From Bacteroidales bacterium (GTDB lineage: Bacteria; Bacteroidota; Bacteroidia; Bacteroidales; UBA3663): 7,411 nucleotides of DNA. This document shows positions 1 through 6,008 of the stretch, piece after piece (within the stretch, counting starts at the first letter, position 1; each line of letters begins with the position of its first letter). A model generated the notes under the pieces. It did not search any database and was not told the DNA's origin. It saw only the letters and a program-made list of their open reading frames with translations. The stretch spans positions 1 to 7,411 of the forward strand of contig SFEH01000105.1 in assembly GCA_004557315.1 (NCBI GenBank), given 5' to 3'. The translations under genes and the position numbers were made by a program.

Positions 1-23
1 GAAATAACTATTACCTTTTTCAT
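1..23 (-). CDS. Start of a further gene, cut by the window edge
   Basis: An ATG at 21-23 opens a frame reading MKKVIVI before the window ends. It lies 28 bases beyond the hydrolase stop codon, a normal spacing for a next gene in the same operon, and is preceded by an A-rich stretch with no clear ribosome site. A basic start followed by a beta-strand of V and I is how flavodoxin-like and NAD(P)H-dependent FMN reductases begin, but seven codons cannot establish a family. An alternative ATG slightly upstream (about 46) closes after eight codons, so it is not a gene. Confidence 0.4.
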
Positions 24-51
24 CTTTTGCTTATGCTAATATTCATTGTAC

Positions 52-1176
52 TCATTTCATGTTCTTGTAAAAGAATTCTTCCATCTTTTCCCAAGGAATG
101 ATGTTTTTCGCCATGCCCTTGCCTTCCAGTTCGGTGTAGCCTCCATCGTAGAGATCGCAATGGCTGGCATTGGGGATGATGAGCAACTCCTTGTTCTCAG
201 GTACTGGATTTGGCTTGCGAACCGCATCATATCCAGTGGCTTTACCCTCTACCATATACTTGTAAGCAGCCTCGCCGAAGTAACGGGAATGAGCTTTCTC
301 GCCGTGCATGATGAGCACCGCCGAACGAATCTCGTTGATATAATAAAGGAAGCGCGCGTTGGAATAGGCCTGACAACCAAAGGTGTGCCAACCGTCGTTG
401 CTGTTGCCCGAACGAGGATGGTATCCACGACTCGTCTTATAGTAGTCATAATAGTCCTTGACAAACTGCGGGGCATCGGCAGGCAACGGATCTACCACGC
501 CTCCCGCTTGCGTCAGCTTGCCACTCCGTGCAGTCTTGGTGCGTTCGGCAGCCATCGCCTTGCGAGCTGCATAACGTGCTTCCTCACTGTCGTTCTCATC
601 AAAATAGCCGTTGCCATTCACGCGGCACATGTCATACATAGTGCTCGCCACCGCAGCCTTGATGCGAGGGTCTGCTGCTGCCGCATTCAGCGCTATGCCA
701 CCCCATCCGCAAATACCGATGATGCCTATCTTCTCCTCGTCCACATCGGGAAGGCAGGCAAGGAAATCCACCGCTGCCAAGAAATCCTCGGTATTGATGT
801 CTGGTGAAGACGTGCGTCGAGGCTCACCACCGCTTTCCCCTGTAAAGGAAGGGTCGAAAGCACAAGTGACAAATCCTCGTTCCGCCATCTTCATGGCATA
901 TAGTCCGCTCGACTGTTCCTTTGATGCACCAAAAGGTCCGCACACCGCAAGACCCATCCTGTTGCTTCCACTTTTGGGAGTATATAAATCTCCCACAAGT
1001 GTGATGCCATATTGATTCTTGAACTCCACCTTCCGGTGATTGACTGTCTCGCTCAACGGGAACACCTTGTCCCATTTTTCTTCTGTTCTTTTGTCCTGCA
1101 CATCTTGTGCCGACGCATTGGTTGTAAGTGCCATTGCCATCGAAATTACTATTAATAATAATGCTTTCTTTTTCAT
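52..1176 (-). CDS. Exported alpha/beta hydrolase, dienelactone-hydrolase-like, cysteine nucleophile
   Basis: A secreted alpha/beta-fold hydrolase; the substrate is unknown. Numbering is from the GTG at 1182. A signal peptide (K-rich start, hydrophobic 7-20) ends in A-S-A at 23-25, so cleavage before Gln26 and export across the inner membrane are likely. The nucleophile elbow is GICGWGG at 156-162 with Cys158 in the place of the usual serine, as in dienelactone hydrolase and the YcjY-like group. The catalytic His is probably His341 in NASHCDLYD; Glu295 in HGEKAHS marks the region of the acid residue. The motif CGPFGASKEQ at 81-90 would form the oxyanion loop. Residues about 186-265 form an insertion that could act as a lid over the active site. 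The frame also opens with a GTG at 1182, but the ATG at 1176 gives the more usual MKKK signal-peptide start (374 residues). It has its own promoter and probably reads on into the gene at the left edge. The fold call is firm; the reaction is not known. Confidence 0.85.
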   Translation of the reverse strand: MKKKALLLIVISMAMALTTNASAQDVQDKRTEEKWDKVFPLSETVNHRKVEFKNQYGITLVGDLYTPKSGSNRMGLAVCGPFGASKEQSSGLYAMKMAERGFVTCAFDPSFTGESGGEPRRTSSPDINTEDFLAAVDFLACLPDVDEEKIGIIGICGWGGIALNAAAADPRIKAAVASTMYDMCRVNGNGYFDENDSEEARYAARKAMAAERTKTARSGKLTQAGGVVDPLPADAPQFVKDYYDYYKTSRGYHPRSGNSNDGWHTFGCQAYSNARFLYYINEIRSAVLIMHGEKAHSRYFGEAAYKYMVEGKATGYDAVRKPNPVPENKELLIIPNASHCDLYDGGYTELEGKGMAKNIIPWEKMEEFFYKNMK

Positions 1177-1204
1177 AATCACTTGGTGTATAAGTTTTCG
1201 GGTG

Positions 1205-1235
1205 CAAAATTACAACAAAAAGAACAAACAAGCAA
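1205..1235 (-). promoter_or_regulatory. Bacteroidetes-type promoter of the alpha/beta hydrolase gene
   Basis: On the minus strand, TAATTTTG (1212-1205) matches the Bacteroidetes -7 consensus TAnnTTTG exactly. A TTGC (1235-1232) lies 19 bases upstream, the normal spacing for the -33 TTTG element, which it matches in three of four bases. Transcription would begin near 1198, leaving a leader of about 20 bases before the ATG at 1176. The hydrolase gene is therefore probably expressed separately from the regulator gene upstream. Confidence 0.65.
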
Positions 1236-1242
1236 TACCCGA

Positions 1243-1299
1243 ATCGTGGAAATTATTACCTGCACGAAGGTTTAGCTCTGCTAACGATTTCCATACGAT
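1243..1299 (-). terminator. Nested inverted repeat after the response regulator gene
   Basis: Outer arms ATCGTGGAAAT (1243-1253) and ATTTCCATACGAT (1287-1299) pair over 11 bases with a 2-base bulge. Inside the loop lies a second small stem, TTAGC / GCTAA (1272-1276 and 1280-1284), with a 3-base loop. It starts about 30 bases after the regulator stop and ends just upstream of the hydrolase promoter. No U-run follows directly, although a T-rich stretch follows further on. It may be a weak terminator of the trkH-kinase-regulator transcript, or an operator for the next gene. Confidence 0.4.
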
Positions 1300-1328
1300 G
1301 CTGCTTCTTCCATCCACTCGGTAGGCTT

Positions 1329-2681
1329 CTAAATATTTATCCCAAATTCCTCAATCTTGCGATAGAGTGTGGTCAGGCCAATCTTGAGCAGTCGGGCGGT
1401 CTCTGTCTTATTGCCATTGGTGAATTTGAGCACCTTGACGATGTGGTTGCGCTCCACACTCTTGAGGTCTAGGCTGTCGTTACTCTCTGACGAAGTCTCT
1501 CTTGTGAGCATATCTATGGGCAAGTCGCCTGGCGTTATCTCACTGTCGCATACTATAAGTCCATGCTCGATGGCATTCATCATCTCACGCACATTGCCAG
1601 GCCACTGATAGGCAAGGAAGATGTTTTTGGCTTCTGTGGAGAGCGAAGGAGCGGTACGACCTATCTGCCTGGCATATAGCCCAATGAAATGCTGGGCGAG
1701 CAAAAGGATGTCATCGCGTCGTTGGCGAAGTGGAGGCAGAAGGATGCGGAACACGGAAAGTCGGAAGTAAAGGTCCTCGCGGAATCGTCCGTTGGCTATT
1801 TCTTCCTTCAGGTTGCGGTTAGTAGCCGAAAGGATACGCACATCGACACGAGTAGTCTTGGTGTCGCCCACTTTCACGAATTCTCCTGTCTCCAATACTC
1901 GCAGCAGTTTTGACTGCAGTTCCAATGCCATCTCGCCTATCTCATCGAGGAAGACTGTGCCATGATTGGCTTCTTCAAGCAGACCTTTTTTGTCTTTTAT
2001 TGCACCTGTAAAGGCTCCCGCTTTGTAGCCGAACAGCTCACTTTCGAGAAGTTCGCGACTGAAGGCTGAACAGTTGAGAGCGAGGAACGCTCCATCACTG
2101 CGATGGCTGGCTCCATGGATAGCGCGGGCAAAGACCTCCTTGCCAGTTCCCGTTTCGCCATTGATGAGCACAGACACGTCGGTCGCTGCAACCTTTCGAG
2201 CCTGACTGATCACATCGGCTAGCATAGGAGAACGACCAATGATATTATCGAAACTAAAAGAAACAGATGAGATATTGCTCTTCTTGGCTTGCTTCTTCTG
2301 TTCAGCTGCCACAGCATCCATCGCACGGCTCACTATCGGAATTATCTTTCGATTGTCATCACCCTTGACAATATAGTCAAAGGCTCCGTTCTTGATGGCT
2401 TGCACACCGTCGGGAATATTGCCATGGGCTGTGAGGAGGATTATCTTGGCAACAGGAGCCAGTCGCTGTAGTTCCTGTACCATATCCACTCCATTGCCAT
2501 CAGGAAGGAAGACATCGCACAGCACCACCTGAACCTCATTGTTTTTTAGTGTATATATTGCCGTAGCACGGTCTTTTGCTTTCAGCACTTCATATCCTTC
2601 CAGCTCCAATATGCGTGCAAGGAGCATACGGATGGCAGGTTCGTCGTCGATAATCAGTATTCTATTCATCTCCCGGTACAT
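1329..2681 (-). CDS. Sigma-54-dependent response regulator, NtrC type
   Basis: A DNA-binding activator that, when phosphorylated, should hydrolyse ATP to open promoters held by sigma-54 RNA polymerase. Three parts are visible. The receiver domain (about 6-120) has acidic residues Asp12/Asp13, phosphoacceptor Asp56, Thr84 and Lys106. The AAA+ domain (about 146-375) has Walker A GETGTGKE at 175-182, an intact GAFTGA sigma-54 contact loop at 222-227, Walker B GTVFLDE ending at Asp246-Glu247, arginine residues in FREDLYFRL at 300-308, and WPGNVREM at 360-367. The Fis-type helix-turn-helix (about 404-450) includes NKTETARLLKIGLTTLYRKI. The 450-residue length is normal for the class and no key residue is missing. 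Met5 (2669), giving MNRILIIDDE, is an equally plausible start; no ribosome site decides between them. The kinase gene ends 33 bases upstream, so the two form a two-component pair. A likely target is the sigma-54 promoter before trkH. Confidence 0.95.
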   Translation of the reverse strand: MYREMNRILIIDDEPAIRMLLARILELEGYEVLKAKDRATAIYTLKNNEVQVVLCDVFLPDGNGVDMVQELQRLAPVAKIILLTAHGNIPDGVQAIKNGAFDYIVKGDDNRKIIPIVSRAMDAVAAEQKKQAKKSNISSVSFSFDNIIGRSPMLADVISQARKVAATDVSVLINGETGTGKEVFARAIHGASHRSDGAFLALNCSAFSRELLESELFGYKAGAFTGAIKDKKGLLEEANHGTVFLDEIGEMALELQSKLLRVLETGEFVKVGDTKTTRVDVRILSATNRNLKEEIANGRFREDLYFRLSVFRILLPPLRQRRDDILLLAQHFIGLYARQIGRTAPSLSTEAKNIFLAYQWPGNVREMMNAIEHGLIVCDSEITPGDLPIDMLTRETSSESNDSLDLKSVERNHIVKVLKFTNGNKTETARLLKIGLTTLYRKIEEFGINI

Positions 2682-2714
2682 TAAAAATTATAAATTAGAA
2701 ACTAAAAATTGTCC

Positions 2715-4175
2715 TCACACAGGCAAAGTCACAATAAACCGGCTGCCTTTGCCGAGTTCACTCTCAACGGTAAGTGTGCCACTATGGGCTTCAACAAAGT
2801 CGCGCGAGATGGACAATCCCAAACCGCTACCTTGTATCTTGGTGCCAGGCACACGGAAATAGCGTTCAAAGATACTCTCGTGATACCGAGGGTCAATGCC
2901 TCGGCCGAAATCCTGAACAAACAACGTGACATGATGTTCATCTGTTTGTTGAGCACCAATGATGACACGTCCGTTTTCAGGAGAGTAACGTATGGCATTG
3001 CTGAGCAGGTTGGTCAATACCCAGGCTATCTTCTCACTATCAACATAGAGTCTTGAGATTTTCACTTCTGGATATTCCACCTCTACGTTTATGTGGAACT
3101 TATCTGCCTGCACCTGATTGGCTTTGATGGCATAGTCGATCAGTTCAATAGGTCTTGTGACATGCGGTTTCAATTGAAGCACGCCACTTTCGACCTGCGT
3201 CATATTGAGCAATTCGCCTGTAATGCTGAGCAGTCGTTCTCCGTTTTCCCTGATGCTTTCCGACAGTTCTTTTTGCTCTGGGTTGAGTGCCCCTAACCTA
3301 TTGTCAGCAAGCAGTTGCTGGCTCATCAATATTGCAGATATCGGGGTTTTCAGTTCGTGGGAAATGGTAGAGATAAAAGTGGTTTTTGCCACATCAAGCT
3401 TGTGAAATTCGGTGATGTTCTTCAGCAAGATTACCGTGCCACTTTCTTTCGCTTTACCTTCATCACTATTCATCCTTACTGGCAGATATTTTACTTGAAA
3501 ATAACTTTCCTTATTGTCAGCATAGACTTTGATTGGCTCGACCTTTTTCTCCTCTGCATTGTCGTGCACCTTATGTTCGCTCATTCCCACGAGCAAAAGT
3601 CGCAGCAAATCGTTGCGCATGGCTATCTCCTGTGCCGACTTTCCTAACACATCAGCACGTTTCAGATTCAGGATATCGAGAGCTTCATTGTTGATATAAT
3701 AGAGATTGAGATTCTGATCGATACAGACGATAGGTTCATCAATCGAATCGATGATGGTTTCAATATACTGCTTTGACACTCGAAGCTGAGAAAGCGATGA
3801 GTTGTGGTAATCTCGGAGACGATGAGCCATGCGGTTGAAGTTCATTGACAACTGTTCCATCGTGCGGCTTCCTGAAAGATGCAGCTCAACGTCGTAATTG
3901 TGTTTGGCTATTTCATTGATGCCTTGCGACAACTCCTGAAAGGGCCGTGTGATGGAGTTGGGCAACTTCACCAGCATCCATATGCCGATGGAGATGCTCA
4001 ACGCTCCAAACAGAAGCAGTAGAGACAAAGCGCGAGTCAGACCATAATCTGCTACGGGCGAGGTAGGCTCAGTGGCCGTTAATATCTGAAGACTGATTAC
4101 AGAAAGAGCCACCAATCCGATAATCAGCGCGACGAGTACGCCTACCGAAAGTGTAAGTTTTTCTTTGATATTCAT
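2715..4175 (-). CDS. Membrane histidine kinase with HAMP and PAS domains
   Basis: The sensor kinase partner of the response regulator encoded 33 bases downstream. Two membrane segments (about 8-32 and 48-70) enclose only about 15 residues outside the membrane. A HAMP linker (about 71-123), a PAS domain (about 136-258), the HisKA dimer/phosphoacceptor domain (His273 in STISHELKTP) and the HATPase domain follow. The HATPase domain carries N-box Asn389/Asn393 (TNLLSNAIRYS), G1 DFGRG at 422-426, the F-box phenylalanine region near 436-440 (FERYF) and G2 GSGLGLS at 449-455. All catalytic motifs are intact. With almost no extracytoplasmic part, the signal is probably read in the membrane or by the PAS domain. 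From memory, the PAS and kinase regions (for example YADNKESYF, ITGELLNMTQVESG) resemble kinases next to KdpD-like sensors in Bacteroidetes kdp potassium operons, but this needs an alignment. The gene lies 82 bases after trkH with no obvious terminator between, suggesting co-transcription. Confidence 0.94.
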   Translation of the reverse strand: MNIKEKLTLSVGVLVALIIGLVALSVISLQILTATEPTSPVADYGLTRALSLLLLFGALSISIGIWMLVKLPNSITRPFQELSQGINEIAKHNYDVELHLSGSRTMEQLSMNFNRMAHRLRDYHNSSLSQLRVSKQYIETIIDSIDEPIVCIDQNLNLYYINNEALDILNLKRADVLGKSAQEIAMRNDLLRLLLVGMSEHKVHDNAEEKKVEPIKVYADNKESYFQVKYLPVRMNSDEGKAKESGTVILLKNITEFHKLDVAKTTFISTISHELKTPISAILMSQQLLADNRLGALNPEQKELSESIRENGERLLSITGELLNMTQVESGVLQLKPHVTRPIELIDYAIKANQVQADKFHINVEVEYPEVKISRLYVDSEKIAWVLTNLLSNAIRYSPENGRVIIGAQQTDEHHVTLFVQDFGRGIDPRYHESIFERYFRVPGTKIQGSGLGLSISRDFVEAHSGTLTVESELGKGSRFIVTLPV

Positions 4176-4257
4176 ATCTATCCATTCTATTTACTGTGAG
4201 TTATCTGCCATATATAATAACGTTACTACTGTTGGTTTTATTGTTCAAAGACCATAG

Positions 4258-5754
4258 TTATATCCATCGTCCTTTCCATGTCGGAGGATAGAAGAGCAGC
4301 AGGAAGCCGAAAATCTCAAGTCGGCCAATGAGCATCAATACCGACAGAATCCATTTAGCCAAGTCAGGCATGGCAGCCCATGAGTAAGCGGGACCGTAGT
4401 CACCCAAACCAGGACCGACATTGCCCATCGCAGAAACTACCGTGCTCATTGCCTCAGTAAACCCAAGTCCACATGCCATCAGCATAGTCCAGCCAATAAA
4501 GGCAACAACTATATATGCCGCAAAGAACACAAGTACAGTCAGCACCAGCTTGTTATCGAACAATTTTCCAGCTCTTACAGGCAATATTGCTCGTGGCTGA
4601 AGAATCTGACGCATCTGGTTCCTTATGCACATACCGACTACGGCAATTCTCAATATCTTGATGCCTCCGCTTGTCGAACCTGTGCAGCCTCCCGACAACA
4701 TCGCAAAAATCAGCAACATCCAAGTGAACGGAGGCCAAAGGTTGAAGTCGTCGGTCGCGAAACCACAGGATGTATGACAGGTTGCGACTTGAAACAAAGC
4801 CTTGCGGAAGGCTTCTTCAATTCCATAGCCATTGCTTACTATGAGGGCTATTGTGATGATGAAGGTCAGCAGAAATACAGATGACATGAACCATTTTATC
4901 TCATAATTCGACGAAATCTGCCTCCATTGCCCCTTAATAGCCAAGATGTATAGAGAGAAATTGACGGAGGAAAGCAGCATGAACAAAGAAATCACATATT
5001 CAATGTATTGCGAATTCCAATAAGATATGCTGTTTTGTTTAGTCGAAAAGCCTCCTGTAGCAGTTGTGGACATAGAATGACACACAGCATCGAACAAGCC
5101 CATACCTCCTGCCTCAAGAAGGACGATCTCAAGAGCGGTCAGCGAAATATATACCATCAGGATATACCGTGCCATGTCCCGTATCTTTGGACAAAGTCTG
5201 TCATGAGTTACTCCTGTCGCTTCTGACAGATAGAGCATCTGACTGCCATTGCCTAATCCAGGCATCAGCACTATGGTGAAACAGACTATTCCCAAACCAC
5301 CTATCCATTGCGTCAGACTTCGCCAGAACAATATGCCATGGGGCATGTCCTCTATGTTGTCAAGTATGGTGGCACCTGTAGTCGTAAATCCCGACATTGT
5401 CTCAAAGAAAGCATCGGCTACTGATGGAATATATCCGCCTATCAGATAGGGCATCATACCGAAGAAGCTAAAGAACACCCACGACAGAGCCACCACTATA
5501 TAAGCTTCCGACCGGCTCGGCCCCATCTCTTTCTTCTGCCCATAACCCAACAAAGCGGCTCCGACCGCAAGGTTGATGACAAAAGAAATGCCAAAGGCGA
5601 TGAGATCGCCCTCATGATACCAAAGCGACACACAGCAGCAAATGAGTAGCAGCACAGACTCAAATAGCTGTAAAAGACCTACTGTATGGGCGATGAACTG
5701 AAAGCTGACCTCCTTTGAGTAGTTGCTTTTGTATATATAAGTAAAACAATCCAT
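4258..5754 (-). CDS. trkH: TrkH-family potassium uptake membrane subunit
   Basis: The ion-conducting inner-membrane subunit of a Trk/Ktr-type potassium uptake system. It has the expected four pore repeats: first filter FTTTGAT at 123-129, second TATGGFS at 231-237, third SCGFATDD at 329-336, and fourth NVGPGLG at 445-451. The conserved GGCTGSTSGGIKILR (355-369) lies before the fourth repeat, where TrkH proteins have an intramembrane gating loop. The length of 498 residues is normal, and both ends look complete. TrkH normally works with a cytoplasmic nucleotide-binding TrkA (RCK) ring; no trkA gene is in this window. It is the first gene after a sigma-54 promoter and is followed by a kinase and a sigma-54 activator, so regulated expression is likely. 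The ATG at 5752-5754 gives a leader of about 25 bases from the predicted start site, with no Shine-Dalgarno sequence. The family call is secure; substrate K+ rather than Na+/K+ is inferred from the family. Confidence 0.95.
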   Translation of the reverse strand: MDCFTYIYKSNYSKEVSFQFIAHTVGLLQLFESVLLLICCCVSLWYHEGDLIAFGISFVINLAVGAALLGYGQKKEMGPSRSEAYIVVALSWVFFSFFGMMPYLIGGYIPSVADAFFETMSGFTTTGATILDNIEDMPHGILFWRSLTQWIGGLGIVCFTIVLMPGLGNGSQMLYLSEATGVTHDRLCPKIRDMARYILMVYISLTALEIVLLEAGGMGLFDAVCHSMSTTATGGFSTKQNSISYWNSQYIEYVISLFMLLSSVNFSLYILAIKGQWRQISSNYEIKWFMSSVFLLTFIITIALIVSNGYGIEEAFRKALFQVATCHTSCGFATDDFNLWPPFTWMLLIFAMLSGGCTGSTSGGIKILRIAVVGMCIRNQMRQILQPRAILPVRAGKLFDNKLVLTVLVFFAAYIVVAFIGWTMLMACGLGFTEAMSTVVSAMGNVGPGLGDYGPAYSWAAMPDLAKWILSVLMLIGRLEIFGFLLLFYPPTWKGRWI

Positions 5755-5789
5755 GTTCTAATACATTATATTACAACATTGATTGCTTT

Positions 5790-5805
5790 TGCAAAAATAG
5801 TGCCA
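5790..5805 (-). promoter_or_regulatory. Sigma-54 (-24/-12) promoter of trkH
   Basis: The minus strand reads TGGCACTATTTTTGCA (5805-5790). This matches the sigma-54 consensus TGGCAC-N5-TTGCA at every fixed position, with the invariant GG and GC exactly 10 bases apart. The base before it (A for a pyrimidine) and the G after TGGCAC (here T) deviate. Transcription should start near 5779, about 25 bases before the trkH ATG. Sigma-54 promoters need an ATP-driven activator, and one is encoded in the same gene cluster. The motif also contains TATTTTTG, which fits the housekeeping TAnnTTTG element, but the nearest TTG (TTGC, 5826-5823) is 23 bases away, too far for the usual 19-21. Confidence 0.8.
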
Positions 5806-5845
5806 TCTGCAAGACTTTCCCCGCAACAGGTTGATAAACAATTCG

Positions 5846-5862
5846 GGTGAGCCTTTTCTCAA
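5846..5862. promoter_or_regulatory. Possible extra, degenerate activator half-site
   Basis: GGTGAGCCTTTTCTCAA repeats, with one inserted base on each side of CCTTTT, the GGTGA-CCTTTT-CA pattern at the centre of the array at 5882-5922. Its ends TGAG and CTCA are themselves an inverted repeat. It sits about 67-83 bases upstream of the predicted trkH start. It may be a weaker binding site for the same regulator or chance similarity. Confidence 0.3.
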
Positions 5863-5881
5863 TCGCAACGCCTCTCAGCAA

Positions 5882-5922
5882 CCCTTTCATTTTGAAAAGG
5901 TGACCTTTTCATTTTGAGAACA
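5882..5922. promoter_or_regulatory. Four-half-site enhancer array upstream of trkH
   Basis: On the plus strand, four 8-base half-sites alternate in orientation: CCCTTTCA (5882-5889), TGAAAAGG (5893-5900), CCTTTTCA (5904-5911) and TGAGAACA (5915-5922). All gaps are exactly 3 bases (TTT, TGA, TTT), so half-sites repeat every 11 bases, on one face of the helix. The two inner sites form a perfect palindrome, 9-base arms around one base (5893-5911). The array lies about 103-143 bases upstream of the predicted sigma-54 start site, the usual place for the upstream activating sequence of an NtrC-type activator, whose Fis-type helix-turn-helix binds as a dimer to dyad sites. Binding by the regulator at 1329-2681 is inferred. 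A dispersed chromosomal repeat is the main alternative. Confidence 0.6.
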
Positions 5923-5935
5923 TGACATATGACAA

Positions 5936-5976
5936 GGGCTCTTGCATCGTCCACTAATAGCGAAATGCAAGAGCCC
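5936..5976 (-). terminator. Strong hairpin after the Ntn-hydrolase gene
   Basis: Perfect 12-base inverted repeats GGGCTCTTGCAT (5936-5947) and ATGCAAGAGCCC (5965-5976) flank a 17-base loop. The hairpin begins 33 bases after the stop codon of the hydrolase gene and stands between that gene and the trkH regulatory array, so it probably ends hydrolase transcription. The tail on the minus strand (TTGTCATATG) is only weakly U-rich, which is unusual for an intrinsic terminator. Confidence 0.65.
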
Positions 5977-6008
5977 ATATTTGCAGAGAAGTCGGTTTGT
6001 CAGGCAAC

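Noticed and set aside
46..807. Long open frame on the plus strand (253 codons)
   Set aside because: It lies wholly opposite the alpha/beta hydrolase gene, whose protein has clear motifs; the plus-strand product shows no domain, signal or recognisable motif.
1177..1182. GTG at 1180-1182 as the hydrolase start
   Set aside because: The ATG two codons later gives a typical MKKK signal-peptide start, and no ribosome site favours the GTG.
2682..2710. AT-rich repeats (TAAAAATT twice, 21 bases apart) between kinase and regulator genes
   Set aside because: The sequence is of low complexity in a 33-base spacer, with no promoter element or dyad that stands out; such AT-rich spacers are common in these genomes.
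4176..4257. Possible promoter or terminator between trkH and the kinase gene
   Set aside because: No TAnnTTTG with a -33 partner, no GG-N10-GC element and only a short TAACGTTA palindrome were found; co-transcription is the simpler reading.
5792..5826. Housekeeping TAnnTTTG promoter for trkH (TATTTTTG with TTGC upstream)
   Set aside because: The spacing is 23 bases instead of 19-21, and the same bases are better explained by the sigma-54 element. It could still give weak basal expression.
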